From Winogradskyella aurantia (GTDB taxonomy: Bacteria > Bacteroidota > Bacteroidia > Flavobacteriales > Flavobacteriaceae), in assembly GCF_002266855.1 (NCBI RefSeq), contig NZ_NGJN01000007.1:62001-126000 (forward strand): DNA of 64,000 nt, in the 5' to 3' direction. Shown piece after piece: positions 44,835 to 53,944 of the stretch. A model generated the notes under the pieces. The model saw only the letters and a program-made list of their open reading frames with translations, was not told where the DNA came from and made no database searches. Both the position numbers and the translations under genes were made by a program. Positions within the stretch are counted from its first letter, which is position 1, and the number at the start of each line of letters is the position of its first letter.

Positions 44835-46532
44835 ATGATTCACATATTCAGGGTCCTAATCACTGTCTTATTTGGAATTTCTACAATAGTAGCACAGGAT
44901 CTTGAAAAAACTTGGCAGTTTGAAAATATTGAAGATACCAAGGGACAAACACTCTTAAACCTATCCAAAACTGACACCCTAAGCTTAACAAATGGTTCAT
45001 TTCATTATTCACTAAAAGCGAAGAATAATTTAAAGGCTCGCGGTGATTATCTCTATCAAAATAATCTTTTAGTTTTTTATTACAGCCAACCTACGGACAC
45101 CATAAGACATTACAGGATAACAGAATTGACAGATTCAACGTTAGTTTTCAAGGAAAACGGTGTTGCCTATAGATTCAAACCTTTTCAGAAGGTTATTCAA
45201 GTTGACAATACTATCATTCCTAGCCAAGGCTTTTCAATACAAAGTTTAATGCGGGGTGCTATTGGGATGTTGGTTTTATTACTGTTAGCCCTCATTTTAA
45301 GTAAAAACAGAAAAGCCATTAACTGGAGAACGGTTGGTTTTGGTCTTTTAGCCCAGTTGATACTGGCCATAAGTGTCTTAAAAATCCCATTTGTTCAGGC
45401 GAGTTTTGAATGGATTGGAAAACGGTTTATAGATATTTTGGACTTTACTATGGCTGGCACAAAATTTCTTTTTGCAGCATTTAGCACCAACGAGATAGAC
45501 GATGCGCTCACCACGTTTGCCGTTTCCATTTTACCCACTATAATTTTCTTTTCAGCGCTCACCTCAGTACTTTTTTATCTTGGTATTATACAAAAAGTCG
45601 TAAAAGGGATGGCCTGGCTTTTAACCAAACTGCTGAAAATATCTGGCGCAGAGAGTTTAAGCGTGGCGGGTAACATTTTCTTAGGGCAAACGGAATCTCC
45701 ATTGATGATTAAAGCCTATTTGGAAAAAATGACGAAGTCAGAAATCCTACTGGTAATGATTGGTGGTATGGCTACCGTTGCTGGTGGCGTATTGGCTGCC
45801 TACATAGGCTTTTTAGGTGGGGCAGATGAGGCCTTAAGGGTTTTTTATGCCAAGCATTTACTTACGGCTTCTGTAATGGCGGCTCCTGGCGCTATTGTTA
45901 TTTCAAAAATATTATATCCACAACAACAACCCATTGACGAAAATGTTGAAGTAAGTAAAGACGTCATTGGCTCAAATATTTTAGATGCGATAGCCAATGG
46001 TACAACCGAAGGATTAAAATTAGCGGTAAATGTAGGAGCGATGCTCCTTGTCTTCTTGGCTTTTATCGCTATGATAAATGGCATCCTTGGTTGGGTAGGT
46101 GATGTCACGACAATCAATACATGGATTGCTGCACATACCGCCTATGACAGATTTTCCCTAGAGCTTGTATTGGGTTACCTTTTTGCCCCTTTAATGTGGT
46201 TAATTGGTGTAGCCCAAGAAGACATGACCTTAATGGGGCAACTCATTGGTATTAAATTAGCAGCCAGCGAATTTGTTGGTTACATTCAATTATCAGAGTT
46301 GAAAAATATAGCGAGCCCGATTCACTTAAAATATCAAAAATCCATAATTATGGCCACTTATATGCTTTGTGGTTTTGCTAATTTCGCATCCATCGGAATT
46401 CAAATCGGTGGTATTGGTTCTCTCGCTCCTGGACAGCGAAAGACCTTATCAGAGTTTGGTCTTCGTGCTTTAATAGGAGGAACTCTTGCCTCACTGTTGT
46501 CCGCAACTATTGCAGGTATGATTATTGGATAA
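44835..46532 (+). CDS. concentrative nucleoside transporter with extra N-terminal periplasmic domain
   Basis: The 565-residue protein has a signal peptide (1-20, ending IVAQ), a soluble beta-rich domain at about 21-125 (LEKTWQFENIEDTKGQTLL, FHYSLKAKNNLKARGDYLY) resembling a lipocalin-like fold, then the CNT/NupC transporter core with about 8-10 spans. Core motifs are GLLAQLILAISVLKIPF, NIFLGQTESPLMIKAYL, MATVAGGVLAAYIGFLG and CGFANFASIGIQIGGIG. CNT proteins import nucleosides with H+ or Na+. Most characterised members lack such an N-terminal domain. thyA lies downstream, and a deoxynucleoside kinase occurs about 11 kb away. Confidence 0.9.
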   Translation: MIHIFRVLITVLFGISTIVAQDLEKTWQFENIEDTKGQTLLNLSKTDTLSLTNGSFHYSLKAKNNLKARGDYLYQNNLLVFYYSQPTDTIRHYRITELTDSTLVFKENGVAYRFKPFQKVIQVDNTIIPSQGFSIQSLMRGAIGMLVLLLLALILSKNRKAINWRTVGFGLLAQLILAISVLKIPFVQASFEWIGKRFIDILDFTMAGTKFLFAAFSTNEIDDALTTFAVSILPTIIFFSALTSVLFYLGIIQKVVKGMAWLLTKLLKISGAESLSVAGNIFLGQTESPLMIKAYLEKMTKSEILLVMIGGMATVAGGVLAAYIGFLGGADEALRVFYAKHLLTASVMAAPGAIVISKILYPQQQPIDENVEVSKDVIGSNILDAIANGTTEGLKLAVNVGAMLLVFLAFIAMINGILGWVGDVTTINTWIAAHTAYDRFSLELVLGYLFAPLMWLIGVAQEDMTLMGQLIGIKLAASEFVGYIQLSELKNIASPIHLKYQKSIIMATYMLCGFANFASIGIQIGGIGSLAPGQRKTLSEFGLRALIGGTLASLLSATIAGMIIG

Positions 46533-46764
46533 CCCAATCGCTGGGCTAACAGCGCTCTTATTAAACATAGTTAATAACTTTCTAGCATATCAAGCTCTAT
46601 CAAATATCAAATCTTGTCGCTTTTTTTTATTTTCGCTGTATTGATGTGATAGGATAATAGCCAATACTTTTTTAAGTTCGATTTAATAATTCTCCTATTT
46701 ATTTATTCAATAAATTAAAGTTCAATCAATGAGGGTGTGATTCCCTTTTTTGCTGAAAATACAT

Positions 46765-47589
46765 ATGAAACAATACCACGATTTAGTAAAGCACGTATTA
46801 GAACACGGTAACGAAAAAGGCGATAGAACAGGAACTGGAACAAAAAGTGTTTTTGGCTATCAAATGCGGTTTGATTTGAGTGAAGGATTTCCCATGGTCA
46901 CTACTAAAAAACTACATCTCAAATCTATTATTCACGAACTGTTGTGGTTTTTACATGGAGATACGAATATAAAATACCTAACTGATAATGGTGTTCGCAT
47001 TTGGAATGAGTGGGCGGATGACCACGGCGACTTAGGACCCGTATATGGTCATCAGTGGCGCAATTGGAATAGCGAAGATATCGACCAAATTAAACAAGTC
47101 ATCGACACCTTAAAGTCCAATCCTAATAGTCGAAGAATGTTAGTTTCAGCTTGGAACCCTTCGGTATTACCAGACACTTCGAAATCCTTTTCTGAGAACG
47201 TGGCCAATGGTAAAGCAGCTCTACCACCATGTCATGCTTTCTTTCAATTTTATGTGGCCGATGGAAAATTATCCTGTCAGTTGTATCAACGCAGTGCGGA
47301 TATATTTTTGGGCGTCCCTTTTAATATTGCAAGTTATGCCTTATTGACCTTGATGATGGCACAGGTCTGCGGCTACCAACCAGGGGAATTCATCCATACG
47401 TTTGGAGATGCCCATATCTATAGCAATCACCTAGAACAATTAGATCTTCAATTGTCGAGAGATATTAGACCTTTACCAAAAATGATTTTAAATCCAGAGG
47501 TAAAGGATATTTTCGATTTTACTTTTGAAGACTTCACGCTAGTAGATTACAATCCGCATCCACATATAAAAGGTGCTGTAGCGGTATAA
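46765..47589 (+). CDS. thyA: thymidylate synthase
   Basis: ThyA methylates dUMP to dTMP with methylene-tetrahydrofolate. From the ATG at 46765 the protein has 274 residues ([26 protein letters not shown]). The catalytic cysteine is in [13 protein letters not shown], and [21 protein letters not shown] and the C-terminal [11 protein letters not shown] are intact. An in-frame TTG at 46750 would add five residues and is less likely. It precedes, at 640 bases, a DHFR fusion that regenerates its folate cofactor, with a small CBM48 gene on the other strand between. The 230-bp spacer before it shows nothing I can name. Confidence 0.97.
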   Translation: MKQYHDLVKHVLEHGNEKGDRTGTGTKSVFGYQMRFDLSEGFPMVTTKKLHLKSIIHELLWFLHGDTNIKYLTDNGVRIWNEWADDHGDLGPVYGHQWRNWNSEDIDQIKQVIDTLKSNPNSRRMLVSAWNPSVLPDTSKSFSENVANGKAALPPCHAFFQFYVADGKLSCQLYQRSADIFLGVPFNIASYALLTLMMAQVCGYQPGEFIHTFGDAHIYSNHLEQLDLQLSRDIRPLPKMILNPEVKDIFDFTFEDFTLVDYNPHPHIKGAVAV

Positions 47590-47591
47590 AA

Positions 47592-47617
47592 AAAGCCTTC
47601 ATAAATTGAAGGCCTTT
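47592..47617. terminator. bidirectional terminator between thyA and the CBM48 gene
   Basis: GCCTTC (47595-47600) pairs with GAAGGC (47608-47613). A long T run follows on the minus strand, and a weaker one (CTTTG) on the plus strand. Confidence 0.7.
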
Positions 47618-47641
47618 GTAGATTAATAGCTTTAATGTTTT

Positions 47642-47944
47642 CTATAAATTTAGAATACAGTTTTCCGCAGCTGCATAGTCGTTCCATGCATAAGAATCTG
47701 CCTGCTCGTCGTTGGCATAAGTCTTGCCATCAACTAAATATCTAAACTCATAAGAATTGTCTTTTTCTAAATCAACAGTCCCTTTAAAGTTTCCGTTCTT
47801 TAATTTTTTTAGTTGTACTGCTTTCTTGGTATTCCATTCGTTAAAGCTTCCAACCACCGCTACTTTTTTAGCCTCCTCAGCCGGTACTGTAAATGTTACT
47901 TTACAAACTGGCTTGCTTTTTAAGTATTGTTTTGTAATTGCCAT
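47642..47944 (-). CDS. isoamylase early-set / CBM48 domain protein
   Basis: The 100-residue protein is a single glycogen-binding-like domain, as in AMPK beta and the N-terminus of branching enzymes. VAVVGSFNEWNTKKAVQLKK and YEFRYLVDGKTYANDEQADSY are the signature stretches, with the aromatic residues Trp and Tyr used for sugar contact. Flavobacteria have several such stand-alone proteins; the role is not established, and glycogen metabolism is a guess. It is a single gene between a terminator and a small unnamed frame. Confidence 0.9.
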   Translation of the reverse strand: MAITKQYLKSKPVCKVTFTVPAEEAKKVAVVGSFNEWNTKKAVQLKKLKNGNFKGTVDLEKDNSYEFRYLVDGKTYANDEQADSYAWNDYAAAENCILNL

Positions 47945-48026
47945 AATAATCGATTTAATTATGGGACAAAATTATACAAGAAATAAATAATAACTCTACT
48001 TTAATTCTTTTAAAAACAAAGAATTA

Positions 48027-48179
48027 TCATTTTGGTAAAATAGACTTAGCTTTTTGATAAACTTCGTAATATTTAAGTCTAAAAATTACTAGATTATCAG
48101 GCTTATTTTTAAAGCTTTTCTTCTGATTTTCAGCGATATCGTTTTCGGAATTTAGATAGTCGTTTACATATTTAGGCAC
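48027..48179 (-). CDS. small 50-residue protein, GTG start
   Basis: A 50-codon frame starts at GTG (48179) and ends at TGA (48029-48027). Residues such as PKYVNDYLNSENDIAENQ and LVIFRLKYYEVYQKAKS look like a real, helical, Lys/Tyr-rich sequence with normal local codon use. An in-frame stop lies three codons upstream of the GTG, and there is no in-frame ATG. I recognise no family. It fills most of the otherwise empty gap before the DHFR fusion. Confidence 0.5.
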   Translation of the reverse strand: MPKYVNDYLNSENDIAENQKKSFKNKPDNLVIFRLKYYEVYQKAKSILPK

Positions 48180-48229
48180 GATAACGTTTTAGTTAAAAAA
48201 AAGTATCTTTATACCATAATTATTGGTTT

Positions 48230-49162
48230 ATGTTTGGTAAAAAGAAACGTGTCTCACATATAGATAAAGAGCAACTAGAGCTCATTAAATATGCACAAAA
48301 ACGCATTAAACAAAAAAAGCGCTTGTATGTGCATTTTGTACTCTTTCTAATTGGTGCTATTTTTTTAATTATTGCGAACACCGTGCTTGGTATTGGTAAA
48401 GATTTTACGATTGCGGGCATCAATTGGTTTGTATATGCTATCTTAATCTGGTTGTTTCTCTTTATATACCATTTCATCAATGTTTTCATAACCAATAAAT
48501 TTATGGGAAAGGACTGGGAAAAAGTACAACTCGATAAATTGGTGGGGCAACAGCAACAGCGTATAGATGAATTAAAGGCCAATTTCTTAAAGGAAGAATC
48601 TAAAATTGCTCAATCACAGGCTATAAGTGAGAAAAAAGCGGATATGGACTTAATTGAAAAAAAAAAGTCTAAAGGCTTAACCATTATAGTCGCTGTGGGC
48701 GAAAATAATGCGATTGGAAAAGATAATGACCTTATATGGCATCTAAGTGACGATCTAAAGCGATTCAAGAAACTCACAAGTGGACATTATATTATCATGG
48801 GACGCAAAACCTTTGAAAGCTTTCCAAAACCACTTCCTAACAGAACTCATATTGTCATTACCAGACAGAGCGACTACCAAGTACCAGATGGTGTGTTGAT
48901 TGTAAATTCATTAGCTGATGCTATTGACGCTGCCAGACATGACAAACAGCCCTACATCATAGGCGGAGGCGAAATCTACAAACAAGCTATGCCATTGGCC
49001 GATAAGCTTGAAATAACCAGGGTACACGCTTCTTTTGAAGATGCAGATACTTTTTTTCCGGAGATAAATGAAGAGGAATGGGAAGAAGTTGAACATATTA
49101 CCCACCAGGCTGATGACCATCACAAACATTCATTTTCCTTCATTACTTATGTAAGAAAGTAA
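48230..49162 (+). CDS. folA: 2TM-domain dihydrofolate reductase fusion
   Basis: DHFR reduces dihydrofolate for thymidylate and one-carbon metabolism. This 310-residue protein is about twice the usual length. Residues about 1-95 are a 2TM domain: basic N-terminus, spans at about 32-50 and 63-84, and the loop FITNKFMGKDWEKVQ. A coiled segment follows (about 95-145). Residues about 149-310 are a complete DHFR: TIIVAVGENNAIGKDNDLIW, LKRFKKLTSGHYIIMGRKTF, THIVITRQ and YIIGGGEIYKQAM. The domains join at an A10 run (48657-48666); an extra A there would meet TAA at once. An internal ATG at 48644 (residue 139) could make soluble DHFR. This is the thyA partner enzyme. Confidence 0.92.
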   Translation: MFGKKKRVSHIDKEQLELIKYAQKRIKQKKRLYVHFVLFLIGAIFLIIANTVLGIGKDFTIAGINWFVYAILIWLFLFIYHFINVFITNKFMGKDWEKVQLDKLVGQQQQRIDELKANFLKEESKIAQSQAISEKKADMDLIEKKKSKGLTIIVAVGENNAIGKDNDLIWHLSDDLKRFKKLTSGHYIIMGRKTFESFPKPLPNRTHIVITRQSDYQVPDGVLIVNSLADAIDAARHDKQPYIIGGGEIYKQAMPLADKLEITRVHASFEDADTFFPEINEEEWEEVEHITHQADDHHKHSFSFITYVRK

Positions 49163-49331
49163 TATCATTTTTTAAGCATAGAATTCCAAAAGAACTTACC
49201 CACGTGAGGCAACCTTTTTTCTTGTTTTGGCGTCTATGTAAATAGATGCAATATTTGCAAGGAATTTCAAATACTTGTAACACAATTCATATTTGCTCGT
49301 CTTACTTGAAACTAAATTTAAAACCAATCCA

Positions 49332-50216
49332 ATGGGTATATTAAAAATCAATAATCTATCTAAAACCTACTCCAATGGGGTTAAAGCCTTAGACAACGTA
49401 ACTCTAGAACTTGAAAATGGCATGTTTGGTCTGCTTGGCCCAAATGGCGCTGGAAAATCCACCTTGATGCGAACCTTGGCTACACTGCAAGAGGCCGACT
49501 CTGGTACTGCTACCTTAGATGATATTGATATTTTAAATCAACCCGCAGAACTCAGAAAGGTCTTAGGGTATTTACCTCAGGAATTTGGGGTGTATCCACG
49601 TATCACGGCAGAACAATTACTGTCGCATTTAGCTATACTCAAAGGCATTAGTAATTCTTCTGAACGCAAGGAACTTGTTAATTATTTACTCAACAAGGTA
49701 AATTTATATGACAAGCGCAACAAATCCGTTAAAGGGTTTTCTGGCGGTATGAAGCAAAGGGTTGGTATTGCCCAAGCTCTTATTGGTAACCCGAAATTAA
49801 TTATTGTTGACGAACCTACTGCGGGATTAGACCCGGGTGAGCGTAATCGATTTTACAATCTCTTGGCTGATGTTGGCAAGGACGTTATTGTAATTCTTTC
49901 TACTCATATTGTAGATGATGTTAGGGAATTATGTACAAAAATGGCCATAATGAATTTTGGCCAAATCGTTTACCATGGCTCTCCGTCAGATGCTATTGAA
50001 GAGCTGAACTCAAAAGTATACCAGAAAATGGTAGATCGTAGTGAATTAGAACAATATGCGAGTGATTATAAGATCATTTCAAATAAAATGGTTGGCGGAC
50101 AACCTTTAATACATGTTTATAGTGACGAGCACCCACAGAATGGCTTTAAACAGGTGACACCCAATTTAGAGGATGTCTTCTTTTCTAAAATAAATACCAA
50201 CAGTGTCCTTGTTTAA
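49332..50216 (+). CDS. ABC transporter ATP-binding protein
   Basis: The 294-residue ATPase starts at the ATG at 49332 (MGILKINNLSKTYSNGVKAL). It has Walker A GPNGAGKST, Q-loop YLPQEFGVYPRIT, signature FSGGMKQRVGIA, Walker B LIIVDEPTAGLDPGER and STHIVDDVREL. The 21-base gap to the permease-peptidase gene makes it the ATPase of that unit. The substrate is unknown; a 13-codon upstream extension of the frame is not supported. Confidence 0.93.
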   Translation: MGILKINNLSKTYSNGVKALDNVTLELENGMFGLLGPNGAGKSTLMRTLATLQEADSGTATLDDIDILNQPAELRKVLGYLPQEFGVYPRITAEQLLSHLAILKGISNSSERKELVNYLLNKVNLYDKRNKSVKGFSGGMKQRVGIAQALIGNPKLIIVDEPTAGLDPGERNRFYNLLADVGKDVIVILSTHIVDDVRELCTKMAIMNFGQIVYHGSPSDAIEELNSKVYQKMVDRSELEQYASDYKIISNKMVGGQPLIHVYSDEHPQNGFKQVTPNLEDVFFSKINTNSVLV

Positions 50217-50237
50217 TCATTTCTAATCGTTCTTATC

Positions 50238-53200
50238 ATGTTTAAAACATTCTTTTTATCAGAATTAAAATATACACTTAAACAACCCATGGTGTATATT
50301 TTCATGTTTGTGCTAGGGTTAATGGAGTTTTTTGCTACGGTTAGCGACAATGTCATCATTGGTGGCGCTATTGGTAATGTGTATCGAAATTCACCCTATA
50401 CCTTGACGATTCACATTAGCATCTTCTGTATTTTCAGCCTTATCATGGCAGTTGCTTTTTTCAATAATGCCGCCTTGCGCGACTTTAACAATGAATTCAA
50501 CGAAATCCTTTTTACAACACCGCTAAGCAAACCAGGCTATTTCTTTGGTCGCTTTTTTGGCGCTCTTGTAGTAGCCACTTTACCTCTAGTTGGGGTTTTT
50601 ATAGGTATGCTCATTGGCACTTGGATGAATTCTATTTTTGAATGGATCGATCCTTCCCGCTTTGGCCCATTTTACTTTGAAACCTTTTTAAACAACTACT
50701 TGCTATTCATCTTACCAAATATGTTTTTGGCTGGAGCCGTCATTTATGCTATGGCCAATAAATGGCGAAGTACCATTATATCCTTTGTGGGTGGTCTTTT
50801 AATTATTGTTGCCTATATCGTTTCTGGCTCCTTAATCTCGGATATTGACAATGAAACTGTGGGTGCTTTAACTGATATATTCGGCATCAACACCTATTCT
50901 ATAGAAACCAAATACTTTACACCTGCTGAGAAGAATACGATTAGTCCAGGTTTTGATGGTCTGTTATTTCAAAATAGATTGATATGGTCAGCCTTTGGAT
51001 TAATTGTTTTACTCATTTCCTATTTCAGCTTTTCCTTTAAACAAAAAAATAAAACAATCAAAAAACAAAAAGCGCAGAAAGACTCGAAAATAGGAACATT
51101 CAGCTTACCTCAGCTCCATCCGAGTTTTAACTCTAATACCAACTGGCAACAGTTTAAGAGCTTTTTTTACACCAATTTTTTGAGTATTGTTAAAAGTGTT
51201 ACGTTTAAGATATTGTTCTTATTTTGTATAATCATTCTTGTTGCAGAATTGAGCGGTGGTTTTGAATACTTTGGATTGCAATCCTATCCCTTGACCTATA
51301 AACTTATCGATTCCATTACGGGCAATACCATTCTCTTTACAGTCATTATTCTCATCTTCTTTAGTGGTGAATTAATCTGGCGTGACCGCGATTACAACAT
51401 TAATGAGGTCATTGATGCCACACCACATATTTCTTTTATTTCCCTAGCGGCTAAAACCTTATCTCTTGTATGTATCACAACCATATTAAACCTCTTTTTT
51501 ATACTTATAGGCGTATTGTATCAGCTTCTCCATGGATTCACCAGAATTGAGCTTGACGTTTACTTACTCGATTTCTTTTACGGCAATCTCCCTCTCTATA
51601 TTATTTATGGTGGAATTATGATAACTATTCAAGTCTTATCTAAAAATAAATACATAGGGTACTTCATCTCTGTACTGGTTCTATTTGTTTGGGAAATCAT
51701 TTTAAGTATTCTAGATATCAGCACCAACATGTTAGACATTGGTAGTAGTCCATCCCTATTCTATTCAGACATGAATAGCTTCGGACCTGGTGTAAAAAGT
51801 GCACTTTGGTTTAATTTCTATTGGATTTTAGTAGCGTTAATTGGGCTCATGTTAGCTGGTGCTTTATGGAACAGAGGTGTACATCGGTCGTTTATGAGCA
51901 GAGTCAAAAAAGCCAAACAAGAAGTGCCTAAAAGCTATAAGGCTGTATTGATAGTAACTACATTCATATGGTTGGGTGTAGCTGCATTTGTGTATTACAA
52001 TACACAAATCTTAAATCCTTACAAATCTAGTGATACCTTAGAACAACTTGCTGCAGATTACGAAAAAACCTACGGAAAATACAAGGATATTATCTCTCCA
52101 AAAGTTACAGATGCTAAATATTTTATTGATATTTTTCCAGAAGACCGAAATATTCACGTCAAAGCGGATATTGCATTAACCAATGAATCCAATGTCCCTA
52201 TTGATTCCTTACACTTTTATTTCAGCGAAGATTGGGAGACGGAATTGAAAATTCCCAATGCTAAACCTGTTTTTACCGATGGCACTTACCTCTTGACTAT
52301 CTATGAGTTAGACCCACCCTTGCAACCCGGCGAAACAACAAGAATTAAATTAGACAATAAATACATCACCAAAGGGTTCAGCAATGGTACTGGTAACACA
52401 AGTGTTGTGAATAACGGTACGTTTATTAATAATGGATTTATTCTACCGACGATGGGCTACAACGAAAATTTTGAACTATCTGATAAGAACACCCGCAAAA
52501 AATATGGACTAGAACCAAAAGAACGTACTCCTGAATTATCTGGTGACATCTCTGAATTGCATTATAGAAACTATATCAATAATGGCCAATCGGACTTCAT
52601 TAATGTAGAGACGGTAATTTCAACAAGTGATGACCAGATAGCCATTGCGCCAGGCTCACTTCAAAATAAATGGGAAGATAATGGTAGACGCTATTACAAA
52701 TACAAAACGGATACACCCTCTTTAGATTTTTATTCCTTTATGTCCGCTGATTATGAAATAGCTACACGGCAATGGAACGGTATAAATATTGAAGTATATT
52801 ACGATAAAAAGCATCCACAAAATATAGAAATGATGCTCGATGCCGTAGAACGCTCGCTTAAATACTATACTGAGAATTTTGGACCTTATTACCACAAGCA
52901 ATGTAGAATTATTGAGTTCCCTAGGTACGGTTCGTTTGCTCAAGCCTTTCCAGGCACAATGCCTTATTCTGAAGCCATAGGTTTTGTTATTAATTTGGAA
53001 GATGAAACCGAAAATAATATTGTGGATGCTGTTATTGCGCACGAGATGGGACATCAATGGTGGGCACATCAGCTTATTGGTGTAAATATGCAAGGTAGTA
53101 CCATGTTAAGTGAAAGCTTTTCTGAATATTCCTCACTTATGACCATGAAGAGTATTACAGACAACCCAATGAAAATGCGTGAATTCCTAAAATATAATCA

Positions 53201-53816
53201 CGATCGCTACCTACGAGGTCGCAGTGGTGAACGCTTAAAGGAATTACCACTTTATAAGGTAGAAAACCAGGGCTATATTCATTATGGTAAAGGAAGCGTA
53301 ATTCTCTATGCATTACAAGACTATATTGGTGAGGACAAAGTGAATACTGCTATGAAATCTTTCTTAGAAGAATATCGTTACAAAAAACCACCATATCCTA
53401 CATCTCTGGATTTCTTAAGACATTTAGAACCTCATGTACCTGATTCGTTGAACTATTTAATTGACGATTGGTTTAAGGAAATCACCCTTTACGACAATCG
53501 CTTAAAAGAAGCCAAGTACAAAGAGTTGTCTAATGGCAAATATGAGGTTACCTTAGAGATAGAAAGTTCTAAAATCAAATCCGATAGTTTAGGTAACGAA
53601 ACCAAGGTAGCCATTAACGATTGGATTGATGTTGGATTTTTCCTAGACGACGAAGAAGAAGAACTCTATAAAGAACAGCGTCTCAAGTTTAACAATGAAA
53701 CCATGTCTATAACCTTAGAACTAGACAAACTCCCAGTAAAAGCTGCCGTAGACCCGAGACATGTACTAATTGACCGTGTTTATAGTGATAACATAAAAAG
53801 TTTAAGTTTAGAATAA
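50238..53816 (+). CDS. ABC-2 type permease fused to an M1 family zinc aminopeptidase
   Basis: The 1192-residue protein combines two parts. Residues about 1-600 contain two sets of membrane spans typical of ABC-2 permeases (KYTLKQPMVYIFMFVLGLMEF, TLPLVGVFIGMLIGTWM; a second set from about 310). Residues about 640-1190 are an M1 peptidase. It has the zinc-binding HEMGH (935-939) in VIAHEMGHQWWAHQLIG, the third ligand in LSESFSEYSSLM, and an immunoglobulin-like domain before (about 640-750). The peptidase probably faces the periplasm. Such fusions are known in Bacteroidota; the substrate is not. The ATPase gene lies directly upstream. Confidence 0.92.
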   Translation: MFKTFFLSELKYTLKQPMVYIFMFVLGLMEFFATVSDNVIIGGAIGNVYRNSPYTLTIHISIFCIFSLIMAVAFFNNAALRDFNNEFNEILFTTPLSKPGYFFGRFFGALVVATLPLVGVFIGMLIGTWMNSIFEWIDPSRFGPFYFETFLNNYLLFILPNMFLAGAVIYAMANKWRSTIISFVGGLLIIVAYIVSGSLISDIDNETVGALTDIFGINTYSIETKYFTPAEKNTISPGFDGLLFQNRLIWSAFGLIVLLISYFSFSFKQKNKTIKKQKAQKDSKIGTFSLPQLHPSFNSNTNWQQFKSFFYTNFLSIVKSVTFKILFLFCIIILVAELSGGFEYFGLQSYPLTYKLIDSITGNTILFTVIILIFFSGELIWRDRDYNINEVIDATPHISFISLAAKTLSLVCITTILNLFFILIGVLYQLLHGFTRIELDVYLLDFFYGNLPLYIIYGGIMITIQVLSKNKYIGYFISVLVLFVWEIILSILDISTNMLDIGSSPSLFYSDMNSFGPGVKSALWFNFYWILVALIGLMLAGALWNRGVHRSFMSRVKKAKQEVPKSYKAVLIVTTFIWLGVAAFVYYNTQILNPYKSSDTLEQLAADYEKTYGKYKDIISPKVTDAKYFIDIFPEDRNIHVKADIALTNESNVPIDSLHFYFSEDWETELKIPNAKPVFTDGTYLLTIYELDPPLQPGETTRIKLDNKYITKGFSNGTGNTSVVNNGTFINNGFILPTMGYNENFELSDKNTRKKYGLEPKERTPELSGDISELHYRNYINNGQSDFINVETVISTSDDQIAIAPGSLQNKWEDNGRRYYKYKTDTPSLDFYSFMSADYEIATRQWNGINIEVYYDKKHPQNIEMMLDAVERSLKYYTENFGPYYHKQCRIIEFPRYGSFAQAFPGTMPYSEAIGFVINLEDETENNIVDAVIAHEMGHQWWAHQLIGVNMQGSTMLSESFSEYSSLMTMKSITDNPMKMREFLKYNHDRYLRGRSGERLKELPLYKVENQGYIHYGKGSVILYALQDYIGEDKVNTAMKSFLEEYRYKKPPYPTSLDFLRHLEPHVPDSLNYLIDDWFKEITLYDNRLKEAKYKELSNGKYEVTLEIESSKIKSDSLGNETKVAINDWIDVGFFLDDEEEELYKEQRLKFNNETMSITLELDKLPVKAAVDPRHVLIDRVYSDNIKSLSLE

Positions 53817-53836
53817 TTTAATCATACTTTTTAGAA

Positions 53837-53870
53837 AACGGCTCTTCTCAATAAATTTTGAAGAGCCGTT
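53837..53870 (+). terminator. terminator after the permease-peptidase gene
   Basis: AACGGCTCTTC (53837-53847) pairs perfectly with GAAGAGCCGTT (53860-53870), an 11-bp stem with a moderately T-rich tail. Confidence 0.75.
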
Positions 53871-53917
53871 CTCGTTTCAGTTAAAAACGTAACACAAGAG
53901 ATTGTTATTTTAATTAC

Positions 53918-53925
53918 TATTTTTG
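53918..53925 (+). promoter_or_regulatory. -7 box of fabD
   Basis: TATTTTTG is an exact TAnnTTTG match 19 bases before the fabD ATG. Confidence 0.45.
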
Positions 53926-53944
53926 CAGCATATAATTAGATGAA

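Noticed and set aside
46533-46764. Possible riboswitch in the thyA leader
   Set aside because: No conserved motif or strong stem found; AT-rich spacer only.
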